Positions 44,712 to 55,689 of a stretch of DNA of 64,000 nucleotides are shown piece by piece; positions within the stretch are counted from its first letter, which is position 1, and every line of letters begins with the position of its first letter. The stretch is from Bryoerythrophyllum caledonicum (Eukaryota; Streptophyta; Bryopsida; Pottiales; Pottiaceae): the NCBI GenBank assembly GCA_963971425.1, contig OZ020522.1, positions 1,338,168 to 1,402,167 on the forward strand. Direction: 5' to 3'. The notes under the pieces are model-generated. The model had not been told where the DNA came from and made no database searches. It was given only the letters and a program-made list of their open reading frames with translations. Position numbers and translations under genes: made by a program.

Positions 44712-45980
44712 AACAATGAAATATACTGGATAGTATTAACTCTATGCTTTGTAAATGTTTCGTCATGAATGTCTGTCGGATTTTGACCTTTCAATTTTGA
44801 AGACAAATGTTCTTGTCAGAAACGTTATTTGTTGAGGTCCTTCATTTTATTTGTTCTTGTTGGTGTCTCGCCCCCAAACTTCACCCTTAATATCTATGAA
44901 CTCTATTGAGTATTCTCCTGACCATTTCCACTGCAGAACGTTGGTCTGGGAGGGGCACCCGGAGATCTCCGGTCCAGGATGTGACTTCAGTTCCTCCTAC
45001 CATATTTTCTCGTCTTTTCAATGTTCAATTTCTAATTCTATGGTCGTGCCATCTATTTCACAGGTCATAATCATATCTCTCCGTGGTCCTCTCTGCTCGG
45101 ACAAGGTCCTTGACTCGGCCAAGTCCCGATCCGCGCAGCTGCCTTCCTTTGATGACACCGCAGATGTTATTCGAATACTACTGCGGTATTTCAATGTCGG
45201 GATCTGGTCTCCTATGCGTCCAGATAGGCTCATGGAGGCGGCCCAAGTGTTATTGCCCCCAGACATCTTATCAGATATTCTTTTTTGCTATGCCAGCAAA
45301 CAGACTCGAAGGCCCAGCTATGTTAGGTTTTTCCACATCTTTAAGAAGGCCTCATTTAATCCTAGAACAAGGCATTATTTGTGGCCTAAATCTGTTGTTG
45401 TTGCAGATCTAGATCCATTCAAGAATCCTAGAAAGGCTATAGTTCATTATCTAACATATGGGAGACACCATACAGGACGGGTAGAGGGCATCTGTAAAGC
45501 ACTAAAATTAGAATAGTTGATTCGATTCTCCGTAGATTACACACGCCTCTTATCAACGGCTACCCTTCATATTTTGTATGACACTTTCTTATAATGAAAC
45601 AGTTTAGTACTGGACTCTTACTCTGATTTCATCCGGAGATATCCGGTTGCATGTTCTATCAATTGCGAGTAATTTCTGTCCGCATCTCTGTCCCATTTTT
45701 TCCTACCACATGTTTCCCAACCACACATTTGTGATGTAGAGTATGTCCATTAATTTCTGTCTTCAGGACTCGGTTCTTCTTCTGGTTTCCACTTTGATTT
45801 TCACCCGGAGATATCCGGCTGCATGTTCCGGACTCACGTATTGTCTAAATTCAGATTTGGTCGCTCTAGCCATTTCTTCCTTCATAAGTGTCATTGGTGA
45901 TGCATTTAATGCTTGAAAAGTACTCGAAACTCCTCGGCTTTTACGCTTCACTCTCATTTATGAGGCACATCTCCGGATCT
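39253..45980. repeat. CCGGAGATCTCCGG palindromes, right cluster
   Basis: Exact copies lie at 39253, 39294, 39425, 39514, 41094, 42846, 42958 and 44959. Variants lie at 39370 (one change), 43378 (one end changed, inside an exon), 45634 and 45805 (centre GATATC). A half copy lies near 45966. Four copies plus one variant fill the long first intron of the ParB-HAD gene, one the second intron, two the fourth; 44959 lies between the gene and the FCP1-like segment. The pair at 45634/45805 shares flanking sequence (GCATGTTC), so those two arose by a short local duplication. Confidence 0.97.
45062..45516 (+). pseudogene. Second FCP1-like segment with altered catalytic motifs
   Basis: After an acceptor-like TTTCACAG, an open frame of 151 codons to a stop at 45514-45516 aligns with the preceding phosphatase domain. 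VIIISLRGPLC stands where VVFDLNGVLV is expected, VIRILLRYFNVGIWSPMRPD matches EILNFV..VSFWSSVLEKN, and VVVADLDPFKNPRKA matches VLLVDDTPLKN. Both nucleophile-motif residues of HAD motif I and one Asp of the acidic pair are changed, so phosphatase activity is unlikely. It could be a decayed tandem copy, a separate pseudophosphatase gene, or alternative terminal exons of the gene before it. No start codon is required if spliced. Homology is inferred from order and spacing of motifs. Confidence 0.5.
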
Positions 45981-46276
45981 TTCTTTTAGTCCTTAGTCCA
46001 GAATTCACCTCATAGTCCAGAAATAGTTGAATTGGGCATATATCCAGAAGTTCAACAAATTGGGGGGTTGAAACACATGATTTGCGACCATATTTCAAGA
46101 CTCAACCAATGGATTTAGAAAAAAAGAAACTTTTTTTTGGGAAAAATTACACATATAAGATTCCAAAAACTTGGTAGTGGCCCTTTTCGTCTCACTCCAT
46201 ATTCAAATATAAATGACCATCGTCATACAGAATTCCAAACCTGAAGTATAGAAAACTCTAAAAACTCCAATGAAGA
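45517..46276. other. Spacer to MULE-B
   Basis: This holds the last three palindrome variants and then the 3' flank of MULE-B, including TAGTGGCCCTTTTCGTCTCAC at about 46174, which resembles the 3' flank of MULE-A at 10731. No gene. Confidence 0.5.
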
Positions 46277-49200
46277 TTATAAGTGCCTTACTATCCCAGA
46301 TTCTAAAACACGCTTCACTTCATTAAAGCTGAAGCTTGGGGCATGCATGAACACATCTACTTGGGAATCCAAACTACAGATAACAGTGAAGATGAAGTAA
46401 AGATGCTTGCATTGTGTCCACTGTCCTCGTTTCCCTAAGGACTTAGTTAACATCTCTTTAAAGTATGGACATGAACATTCTCGAAATGAACCAACAGTGA
46501 TCATGTACTCTTGAGAGTTTGGGGCTGTTCCAGATTCTAGAATAACGACACATCCAAATCATGGATAGGGTATCATGGTCACCTGAAGAATGCGACATTT
46601 GAGGGTGACACTTGATGCACAATTGTTCAAATGTTTTGTTGTAGTAGCCTTTGAATTTCGCCGAATACTCTTCCCTGATCTGCTCTTTGGATATTCATCT
46701 GGAGAATCCGGAGTGGAATAAGAATTGATATCCAAAATAGGACCTTGGCTACCAAATAGTCTTCTTGGAGACATCGCCACACGTTGAGGTAGTTGGAATC
46801 CAACATTCTCTAATGCCAATATTTCTTTCTTCGAAAGATTAGTTCCCATTTTCACTGGCCATACATCTAGAACATCAGGCTTTGAAATAATCCACTTGCG
46901 TTTGGTGCCCTTCACACAACGCTCAATATCATCATTGCAAAAAAAAACTGCATGTGGTCCACCTTATTCTTCTTGTAGTTCTCCATCATCCCAACGTAGG
47001 TAGGAGCAGCTGTATTTTTGTTGTCCTGGACAATCTTTGCAATGCATTTCTTCTTGGTAATTGCATGTAAAGCAAAACATGCTTTCGCAAAAGTCTTCGG
47101 CAGTCTTGCAATGTGCCATTGCAACTCATCACAAACAGTTTCCTGAACAACCGTCACATGACTTGACAAAGGAGATAGAGCGGGCGATTGCAATACTTCT
47201 GTAACCATGGGTATGGCTTCTTCTTCAAGTACTGTAGAAAGTGGAACCTCATGGAAGTCACTCACACTATGTCCACCAATACGAGCTCTAGATGACCTCG
47301 TGTTTACTCTTGGATAGGAATAGTTTATCTTGTCAGGCCGATGGGACTCGTGCTCGTCACCCAAAGGCATATCCGGTTTGTGTTTTTGACTGCCAAAAAT
47401 TTCTTCTCCTTCCATGTATGGATCACAAGTGCAGAATTCGTTACCCCCGGGCATTCGTGCCATAGCGTCATTGAGGACTTTGGGATTCCTTGAGCGCGAG
47501 ACGGAACGTTGGGCAACCCTTAGTAGCAACTCTTCCTTACCAGGGACATTGCCTCCACGAACACCTTTTAGGAATTGGTAATACTTTACCACTTGCATGA
47601 ACGCCCTAACAAAGTCATCCACTGCTGCCACGTACAAGTCATTACCGATTACCGGATTGTTGAAGCCATTTGTTGTGGATTGTCTCTGCAAGATTGCAGG
47701 AGGGCATCTCGGCAAGCTCAGCATCATTAAGACCCTACACATGTGCTAGAACAATTAGGACAAAACTGGCTCAACTACTACCATAAACAAAAAAAGAGTC
47801 TATGTATTTGAGGACCTAAATAAATGCATTTAAGATTAAGCTTACCAATTGCATGAATCCACCCCACTAACGGTATCGAAAATGCCAAAAGGCGAGCCAC
47901 AACCCCAATCGCTGCAACCCCTCTTCGGTTGTAGGGCCTGAGGAATGCCACCATCCGACAATGGCATAGTATCGAGTTTCGGCCTCCGAAACGTTTCTGC
48001 ATTCTTATATTGTTTGCAGAGTTGTCGATGTTGATCTTGAAGATCAGCACGGATATCGGCCTTCGTATGCTTTTTCAACGACTGAGTCCAGTGGAAGAGA
48101 CAAGTTCGTTCTCGATTGATCATTGGAACGGATGCATCACCACTTCCATAGATGATCCGCAATGCATTCCAATTCGCCTGAGCACTGTCAGCCATGAATC
48201 CTTTGAATTGAGGATCTGGAATGTTGTGACTTACCAATACTGCATTTAGATTTCTCCAAAAAATGCATTGAGCTGCGACATCCTCGGATTGCATATCACA
48301 AACTGCTATGGTCATCACCCTGCAATAGGTTGAATCATAAACATGGCAAGCCATCGAGGTCTAATGCTTGACACGCTTTACATGGTCAAACATCAACCAT
48401 GCGTCTTTGAGGTCGCATGTTGGCTGCATTCGCCTCACCAAGTCAATGCCACTTCCTGGCCCAACTTCAACCGTCTTAAACACAAAAACTTTGTCTTAAT
48501 CGGATCCTTGACCTGGAAATTTATTCTCTTGAATAAAGGCCCAATTGCTGTAGCCCCGCAATTTGGTAATACTATCCATGATGCCAAACCTCCGTAGGCA
48601 TCTGAAAGTTGTGACCTTATTCCGAATACTAGGTGAAGTGATGGACTTGCACTTTTCAAGAACAGGTACCAACTCCTCTAGATTCAATGACGTTGATGGG
48701 GCACCTTCAGGACGCAAAAGGAGCTCACCAAGAAGATCTTTGCTTGCCTCTAGAACAATTGATGAGGTCGTAGCATTTGGAGTCCTCTCAACATGCTCCC
48801 CAAGAAGGGCACTGGTCCTATCGGTTAAGTCTCTATAGTCACCAACTTTCACGGGATGACCATGAACTCCTAAATGCACACATGCACGTGTCATACTAGA
48901 ACTGCCAAATACATAGTAAATTCTTGCATCACAACTCGCAATGCAAGAATGAGGTACCTTACAAGTCTTACAAACCATAGTTGAACCTGGTGGAGGAGGA
49001 CAGCCAGGTGTAAACGACGACGACGACGTGCCCTCCTACTCTGTATTGCTGACGGGTGAAGTTCGATGAACCCGAGTCAAGTAAGCACAATGAGCATTAT
49101 CGCATTGGAGATGGCCGAGGCAAGCCGATGTACGAAATGTCAATCCCGCCTTGTTCTTGATATGCGAAGTAATTGTCTTGGTCCAGTCATGTCCATCGTA

Positions 49201-50124
49201 GCGTTTGTCCATGCCAGTCATCAACTTTGCCTGCAAGAGCGTTCCAGTCGCATGGATAGGAGGTAACTCAAAAATGACGTTGTCATTGAATTCAGGTGGA
49301 AGAGAATGCACTCGTTCTATACGGACAGTGCTATAGTCAATCTTCTTCAAGATGTTTCTAGATCCCTTTGCATGACGAAGAAGTTTGAGTGAATCTACGA
49401 TACTGACATCATCTTTAACGCTTGCAAATGATGACCCAAATTTGATTGGGCAACGGGGAGCAGAAGAACTAGGTACTAGTCGCTCTATTGATGATTGCGA
49501 AGATGCTAGCTTATGAACTGGAGAACCATCTCGGACAGGAAAGTGGGCAGTAGAAGATCTAGGTAGTGGGCGCTCAAATGAAGATTGCGGAGATGCTAAC
49601 TTACGAGGTGGAGTACTATCTCGTATAGGATAGTGAGCAGCAGAAGAACTTGGTACTGGGCGCTCAAATGATGATTGCGGAGATGCAAACTTACGAGTTG
49701 GAGAATTTGCATCGGAGTCATCACTCAAGACAGTGACCATGTTAGAGTCAAACTCAAGTTTCACTTGGAAGAGAATTGGTGTTCGGGAAGATTGATGAGT
49801 AGCATTTACTGTTGACAATTCCGTAAAACTATCCCTAATTCCATAAACTCTAAATCTTCCAGGTTTTAGCAACCAGAGCCTATCATTACCATCACAAGTA
49901 TGAAGTTGACCTATAATATGACTCATGCAACCGGTGGAAGAATCATAAATCTCTTCATCGAGATGTAAGGACTCAGCTTTCAAATGGAATCTAAGGCTCA
50001 ACCGTAAAGCAGAAACGTGAGCATATCCATCCTCAGTGAGAGGGATTGTTAGAAGCAAACTATTGTCAGAAGCCCGGATAACGGCCATAGTGTTGTGACA
50101 ATCACCAATTCCCATTGTGTCCAT
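46277..50124 (-). pseudogene. Mutator-like transposase (MULE-B), multiply broken
   Basis: This is a paralogue of MULE-A with the same layout: N-terminal region starting MDTMGIGDCHNTMAV, Cys patch (CKTCKVPHSCIASC), DDE motifs (YDSTYCR; GFMADSAQANWNAL; ERTCLFHWTQSLKKH), and SWIM finger (ECSC...CKHLYFIF). The intron is at the homologous place, 47735-47845 (111 nt, against 374 in MULE-A). Lesions seen: TAG at 49036 where MULE-A has Trp, TAA at about 48496, TAG at about 48362 (Trp), a frame shift plus TAG near 47870-48000, an inserted T near 47650, a lost T in the T-run near 46940, and TGA at about 46558. The element is therefore dead. Three 30-residue repeats lie in the N-terminal part. Terminal inverted repeats were not found. 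Confidence 0.88.
49480..49735 (-). repeat. Three 90-bp coding repeats within MULE-B
   Basis: The word (G)CGCTC(A)..GATTGCG recurs at 49480, 49570 and 49660, a 90-base period equal to 30 codons. The protein repeat is centred on KLASPQSSFERP.PSSSA. MULE-A lacks the repeat, so it arose after the two elements separated. Confidence 0.9.
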
Positions 50125-52235
50125 GGAGCATGAGCTACTGTCACACTAGAGGAAGAAAAAGCCTTCTCTCAGTATCACTTCCAAGGATTAAATTCTTACA
50201 CATAACAGATAGATTATTGAAACTAGCAAATGTTGATTCAGTCTATTTTTTTTGAAAGGAGATGTATGTTGGACACCAATTTATCCACCCTAATCTTGTA
50301 GAACAGCCACTGGTATACCAGATTGGATTGGAATTGGATGAATGGTAATTAAATGTGGTTCTCATCATGAGTGCATTTATTATACATTTGATATATAAGG
50401 ATTGCAAGACAAATTCGCGGCAATAACTAAATAAACCAGGAATCCGAAGTAACGTAGGTCGAGTAGGGTAACTTGAAATAGATGTAAACCAAGTAGGCGG
50501 ACAACATAGCAAGCCTGTTAAAGCTCAAATTTATGTTAGTGAAGTAATAGTACAAGAATGCACTATAAAATGATGGCTCCAGAGTGGTAGGCATTTCAAA
50601 TTGTCAAGTGGTAGAGTATTTTGCGACATATTGATCTGGATACAGCCTTTACACGCCAGGAGAACTGTGGACATGATTAAATGAATATGGTCACTTTAAA
50701 GGGGGAGCAAACATCTGCTGCCAATGGATACAAATGAGCTATCGATCAGTTGTGGAATACAAACTGTCCGTAACATTATGATGAGTGTGGAGATTGAAGG
50801 TTTTGTCTTAGTAGATGTATGAATTTTGTGCTTAGATCTTGATTAGAATTTCGTGCAAATGCTTGATGGGCAATTCAAAACGCCTTTAGGAAGGGGCACT
50901 AGAGGGAGGCGGAGGACAGGGTTTAGATTCTCCAGTAGGAAATCCATTACAAGAAACCGATTGCAGAAAGAGTTAAAACAAAAGGAATGTAGCGGTGTAG
51001 GAGCCAGTTCAAAGGAGAGTAGCCCGGGTAGAGTGTGTCGACTGAAGGAGGATAGGACATCAGATATCGACATTTCACGTCTCTTGTCTACTGTAAAGGA
51101 GTTGAGGTTCGAATCTAGTGGCTCGGAGCAGGAGGGCCGGGGATTTCCGCATAGCGCATTGGAAGTGGTAAGTGTTAGCTATCAATAATAAAATCAGTAA
51201 TCCTTTTTGAAATTTGATAAAAATTATAGAGATCAATCTATACAAATTTAGCGACTCAAATGCTATACTGGTGATCCAATATAAGATTTTGGTAGTCAGT
51301 GTGCAAACATACATACTGTAATTCAATGAGGCCAATAAATAGGATATGTTGCCGACCACAGACTTTCCAAGCCAGAATACGTAGGGTCCAGAGTAATGTA
51401 TGGCCGTATTGCAGTTAGAAATACAAATCGTCGGTTACTAGGCATGAAACCCTAGCACTAACAAACTGAGCAACACTTTCTGTTCTTGGCGGTCCGTGGT
51501 GCGTGCGGCTGGAGGAGTCGGATGTTGTTGTATTTTCTCTCCTTACCCTTCTGTGTCCTTGATCAATATCAAAACTAACAAATAGCTGCAACTGATGTAG
51601 GACACCTCGGAGCCGAAGGAGGTCGCAGTCAGGTCGTGTGCGTTGTCGGGACGACTGTGGAGAACCGCCGCTGCTAGGGTATGTTCACCGAATCCTAAAA
51701 TCACTCGTTTCAGTCTGCTCCTCTGTCAGCGAAGTCGGAGTTTTGGAGATGGCCACTTCAGTATTCGATTATACTTAAGTGAAACCCTGATTTTGTTGTG
51801 AAACCGTGATTTGGCCCGTTGGGTAAAGTAATGCTGAAGTTGTGAGTGCGTTTAGTATTCATGAGTGCGTTTAGTTGTGAGTGCGTTTAGTATTCATGAG
51901 TGCGTTTAGTAGTTTGCGGCTTGAGCTCAGTTTAATCACTTTGATATACATTTGTGACTATGCTGAGGTTGAGAAGTATCCAACTTGGTGCCTCGTGAAT
52001 TGGATGCACTCAGTTTGTTGACTAGGGTATCATCCTCATTGCGAAGGCATTAATCTGAAATTGTGAGGTTCCTTTCATTGAATCTGAAGTTCGCATGCGT
52101 GGTCTTCATGCCGTCGGTACCGACGTAGTAGAGACCTGGATTTGGAAGCGTGGTTCGTTTGCTGAAAGGGTCTTCGGGAGTCTCGTGGACGGAGGCTGAA
52201 GTATGAGACCCCATCGTCATCTTTGTTTACGTTGT
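50125..52235. other. Intergenic region
   Basis: This is the flank of MULE-B followed by sequence without recognisable genes. A 111-codon plus-strand frame at 50853-51188 is basic and Ser/Gly-rich, with no family resemblance. The words GTGAGTGCGTTTAGTATTCATGAGTGCGTTTAG form a small tandem repeat at 51840-51915. Confidence 0.4.
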
Positions 52236-53428
52236 TCAATCTTCGAGAGCTGGAGCCGCGGTCGTTAGAGACCTGGCTAGCCGCGGACCGGATTTCTTCT
52301 TGATGCGCTAAATCATCTTCAACGCTCGGATCGGGTCCACGATCCCCATCACGGCCGCTCGCTTGTGAAACTGATCCTCGAACACCATGTACACACCTTC
52401 CAGCTCCTCGAGCTCCTCGCGGACTTTCTCCTCGCACGTCGAGCAGCAAATGGGAACCCGGAACTCGGAACTTGGATCATCTCCCGTTTGGTAACTACAG
52501 CGTCGGTGCCGACGCTGCCCGCCTTGCGTCCTTTCCTGGAAATGTAAGGAAATTGAATTCAGGTCTCGCTCCAGAAAGTTGATCAGAAAGCACGATATTG
52601 AGTGCCGCAAATGTCTCGGCTCGCCATGTAGACCGGCATGTGATTGTCGCTTGTAGGCTGCGTCGGTGCCGACGCACCTGCAAGCGACCTTCGAGGAACT
52701 TGAGATCTTTACTGGATTGAGTGACTCTGTTGGTCACAGACACAGGTTCCTCGTTGACATTGAATATTTTGGCTTAATTCGTGATCTTTCGCTCGTTGCA
52801 GCTTGGCAACTGGTCAATGGTGCAATATATTTGAGCTGAGTATAGGTTTATAGGCCATCTTCTCAATATCGATTCGGTAATCGTCCATATGTTCTTGATG
52901 ATTCGCTCGGATAATTTCCTTGAATGTCTCCCGTCGGTGCCGACGCAGTTTTAATTACCCTCAGTTGATTTCTTACAGTCTAGTGATGGTTCAGATATTG
53001 CTACAATTGCAGATATGTAAGATTGTGATCAATCAGCGTCGGTGCCGACGCTAGTCTTTGTCGGAGATCAAATGCTAGTTAAGTTAGATCATATGCTAGA
53101 TATGTAAGATCAAATGCTAGATTTTATGTGCCTTATTCTCAAATTCTCATGCCGGCGATATTCTGCATGGAATGATTCTATGATACATAGAGGAATTTTG
53201 GAGAATCTGATGTAATCCATGCAGCGTCGGTGTCGACGCTGTAGTGTTCTTGGAAAATGTCCGTCACGATTCTACTTAATCTACGGAATTTTGAATTGAA
53301 ATTAGTAAGCGTCGGTGCCGACTCTTGGGTTCTGCATTGATGAAATGAATTTTGTGTTGCAATTGTTTGACTCTTAAGTTCTTATTTCTTCGGAATGCGG
53401 TACTTTTACTTTATGCCGGCGCCGACGC
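52111..53428. repeat. GCGTCGGTGCCGACGC inverted-repeat family
   Basis: Copies lie at 52111 (centre TA, perfect palindrome), 52500, 52660, 52931, 53036, 53224 (one change), 53309 (one change) and 53414 (TGCCGGCGCCGACGC variant). The two 7-base arms GCGTCGG and CCGACGC flank a TG centre. The copies at 52500 and 52660 lie at the two ends of an intron of the HMA gene; the others are in the upstream region. Confidence 0.96.
52236..52770 (-). pseudogene. Heavy-metal-associated (HMA) domain protein, premature stop
   Basis: On the minus strand, after an intron, the frame reads VPICCSTCEEKVREELEELE and then GV...V...(K)..VMGIVDPIRALKMI, the plant HMA fold with its metal-binding CxxC. Many plant proteins of this kind bind copper or other heavy metals, or have become protein-interaction modules. 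A TAG at 52308-52310 stops the frame. The following codons (RIKKKSGPRLA) look like the usual basic C-terminal stretch, up to a stop at 52236, so the TAG is probably a recent nonsense change. An upstream exon piece (NVNEEPVSVTNRVTQSSKDL) lies at about 52755-52677. The intron between them contains two GCGTCGGTGCCGACGC palindromes, one at each end. The first exon was not found. Confidence 0.55.
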
Positions 53429-53587
53429 TATTCATATTCAGTAATGAGTCTAACATGATTTAGAGTTGCGTTCCAGAATTTACAATGTTTGAACTATTGT
53501 TCAGGTGTTAAATTCGCAATTACGCCAGAGTCTTTAAATCGATTACTAACTCTTTGACTTCATATGTTCCATTTCCGTCTTCAGATC

Positions 53588-53839
53588 ATGGATCCATCTT
53601 CGTCCGAGAACTTGTCGCACTCGCCGGAACCTTCTGTTGGCGGAAGTTCAATTCCAGATGTCCAGTTGTCAGGGCCAAAGGAGATGGATTGCCACATTCA
53701 CTTAAACGAGGACGAGCTTCGACATGCTCAGAAGATTAATTGCATTTCAGCAATTGACACATTAAGGATTTCTCCAAGGGCATGCTTGTTGCAGTTTGTA
53801 GAGACAGTATTCCTCCGGAATGCACCTAATCGTCACTAA
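53588..53839 (+). CDS. Unrecognised small open frame (84 codons)
   Basis: ATG at 53588, right after a TCTTCAG acceptor-like sequence, opens MDPSSSENLSHSPEPSVGGS. It continues with a charged, helical half (HLNEDELRHAQKINC, ISAIDTLRISPRACLLQF) and stops at 53837-53839. No family is recognised. It could be a short gene, or the last exon of a gene whose earlier part lies in the palindrome-rich region to its left. Confidence 0.3.
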   Translation: MDPSSSENLSHSPEPSVGGSSIPDVQLSGPKEMDCHIHLNEDELRHAQKINCISAIDTLRISPRACLLQFVETVFLRNAPNRH

Positions 53840-53969
53840 ATGCTTCCAAAGTAACCGCTCCGGTTTCGTTCCCACAGAGACCTGCTGTTTCTTCTAGAAT
53901 CACTAAATAATCCACTTACACTAAGCACCAATCCACCAGAACCTCATTCTCACTTGTTCTACAACTATT

Positions 53970-55345
53970 TCCGGATCCTTCTGGATTCCGGATCATTCCG
54001 GATTCTGGATCCTTCCGGATTCCGGATTCTAAAAATAGATTCCGGACTTGTTACCTTAGTTTCCGGATCCTTATGGATTCCGGATAACTTTTGACGGAGC
54101 CTCTTCCGGAGTTTTTAAGCTAGTGGCCGGGTGCCACTGATCCTGTTTTGTGTAAGTGGCCGGATTCCCCACTGTCCTGTGACTTAAAGTGGCTAGACAC
54201 CCACTCTCTCTACTCCGCTAACCGGTGGTTGATTGCTGCTGCTAGATCCACACTCTCACACCATCCGGATGGCCATCCGGACGCGGTCACGCAGAGATAA
54301 GTCTAGACTACAACGACATTCCGGCAAGTGCTGTCGTGATTCTACCAAGTGAGTATTACGGTTTGCAACGAGGACTCCTTCTAGACATACACATCAGGCT
54401 CTTTGCTCTATCGTAAGGGAAAATTCCGGCCACAACCGGAATCCGGGTTCACACGGATTCTCCGTGCGCTGGGAGCTACCAGGCTCACTCCTGCAATACC
54501 CTCCCTCCCCCTCCAGGCTACTTCCGGTCCCTGTGGATCGTCAGACTCTATCTAACCTCTCCTCCAGCTCTTCCGGGCGATCTCCCAATGCAAGTCCCAA
54601 CCGGTTATCGCAAGTTACAAACACAATAACGCTCACTATGATAGAACCTATCCACAACAATACAAACCACAATGGATCCGTTCTTCACAAAAAAAACGCT
54701 CAACACTAGGATATAGAAAAATATATTCAAAGGCTAAGATGTTTTCAGCTAGAGGAAACAAGATGATGAGCCTCCCAAGACTCATCCTTTAAGTACTAAC
54801 TAAGTTCCTAACCTCAACTCCATCTTATCCGCGAGGAATCCGGAAAATCTTATCCTAAAGGATCTTATCCCTGAAAATCCGGATTTCAAATCTCAGATCC
54901 GAAATTTATGGATCTGAGATTCCGGCTTCCGGTTTCCGGTTTCCGGCTCCCGCCTTCCGGAATCCCGGAATCCAGAAATCCGGAAATCCCTTAATTCCGG
55001 AAATCCCTGATTTCCGGAAGATCCCTGAAATCCGGAAATTCCCTGAAATCCGGAAATTCCCTGAAATCCGGAAATTCCCTGAAGTCCGGAAATCCCTTCC
55101 GGACTCACAGTTTTCTAGACTAAGGCCTTCCGGATGCAAACTTCCCTAAGTCTCCTTTGATAGTAGCCGGGTGCAATCTTGAGCCCCATCGTTAATCGCT
55201 ACTAATTCAAAAGGGACTAGGGATTTCCTAATACTACTCCTAACTATGGTGTCTTCTTATTCTTACGCCTAGGTGATTCCTCTATCTTCTTCCCGGCGTC
55301 TGTCTTCTCCGGAGTCTCCTCCGGCTACTGAGTTCCGGATCAGGA
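53970..55345 (-). mobile_element. LTR-like segment with gag-like C-terminus, copy 2 (inverted)
   Basis: Read on the minus strand, this begins near 55345 with a Pro/Ser-rich coding remnant ending RRKNKKTP and a stop at about 55245, matching the RRSGRNKKTP end at 6326. The same order of non-coding blocks as at 6327-7520 follows, down to about 53970. Divergence is moderate. The left half (53970-54130) and 54830-55130 are dominated by TCCGGA-type repeats. The element is a relic: no pol-type coding region is visible next to it. Confidence 0.6.
54985..55098. repeat. 18-bp tandem repeat of TCCCTGAAATCCGGAAAT type
   Basis: Four to six consecutive 18-base units follow each other (TCCCTGAAATCCGGAAAT three times exactly, with variants at both ends). 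The whole neighbourhood 53970-55560 is enriched in CCGGAATCCGG-like half-palindromes, giving this locus its own palindrome type. Confidence 0.9.
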
Positions 55346-55689
55346 AATTGCTGCAGGAGATTCTTCTGCTGGTGGTGTTGCTGCCGACCTCCCTGCCGAC
55401 CAGATCTGCTCTTAGAGTTGTCTTGAGGAACATACGGCTGCCGGATTAGGTCTGTTTCATGATGACAGTTCCGGAATCCGGATCACCCCTGAAATAGTCC
55501 GGATTTCTCCGGACATCCGCACTAATACTAAGTACTCTAATAGCACTATTTAAGGATTCCGGTTGGACCATGATTCCTTATTTCTTATTTCTACCTATTT
55601 GCCTCCTACTATAATATTCTATTTACTAATTTTTTTATTAAATTTGATATCTAGCCGGATTTTAAGGCTATATCCGGAATTATGTGGGA
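55346..55689. other. Upstream region of the second ParB-methyltransferase gene
   Basis: The first part is CCGGA-rich and the second is AT-rich (55570-55660). The frame used by the following gene is open from 55563, but the segment up to about 55690 is hydrophobic low-complexity text and I see no paralogue for it. The promoter was not located. Confidence 0.4.

Noticed and set aside
52075-52449. 124-codon minus-strand frame overlapping the HMA segment
   Set aside because: It is a shadow frame of the HMA coding sequence; the CxxC metal-binding text lies in the other frame.
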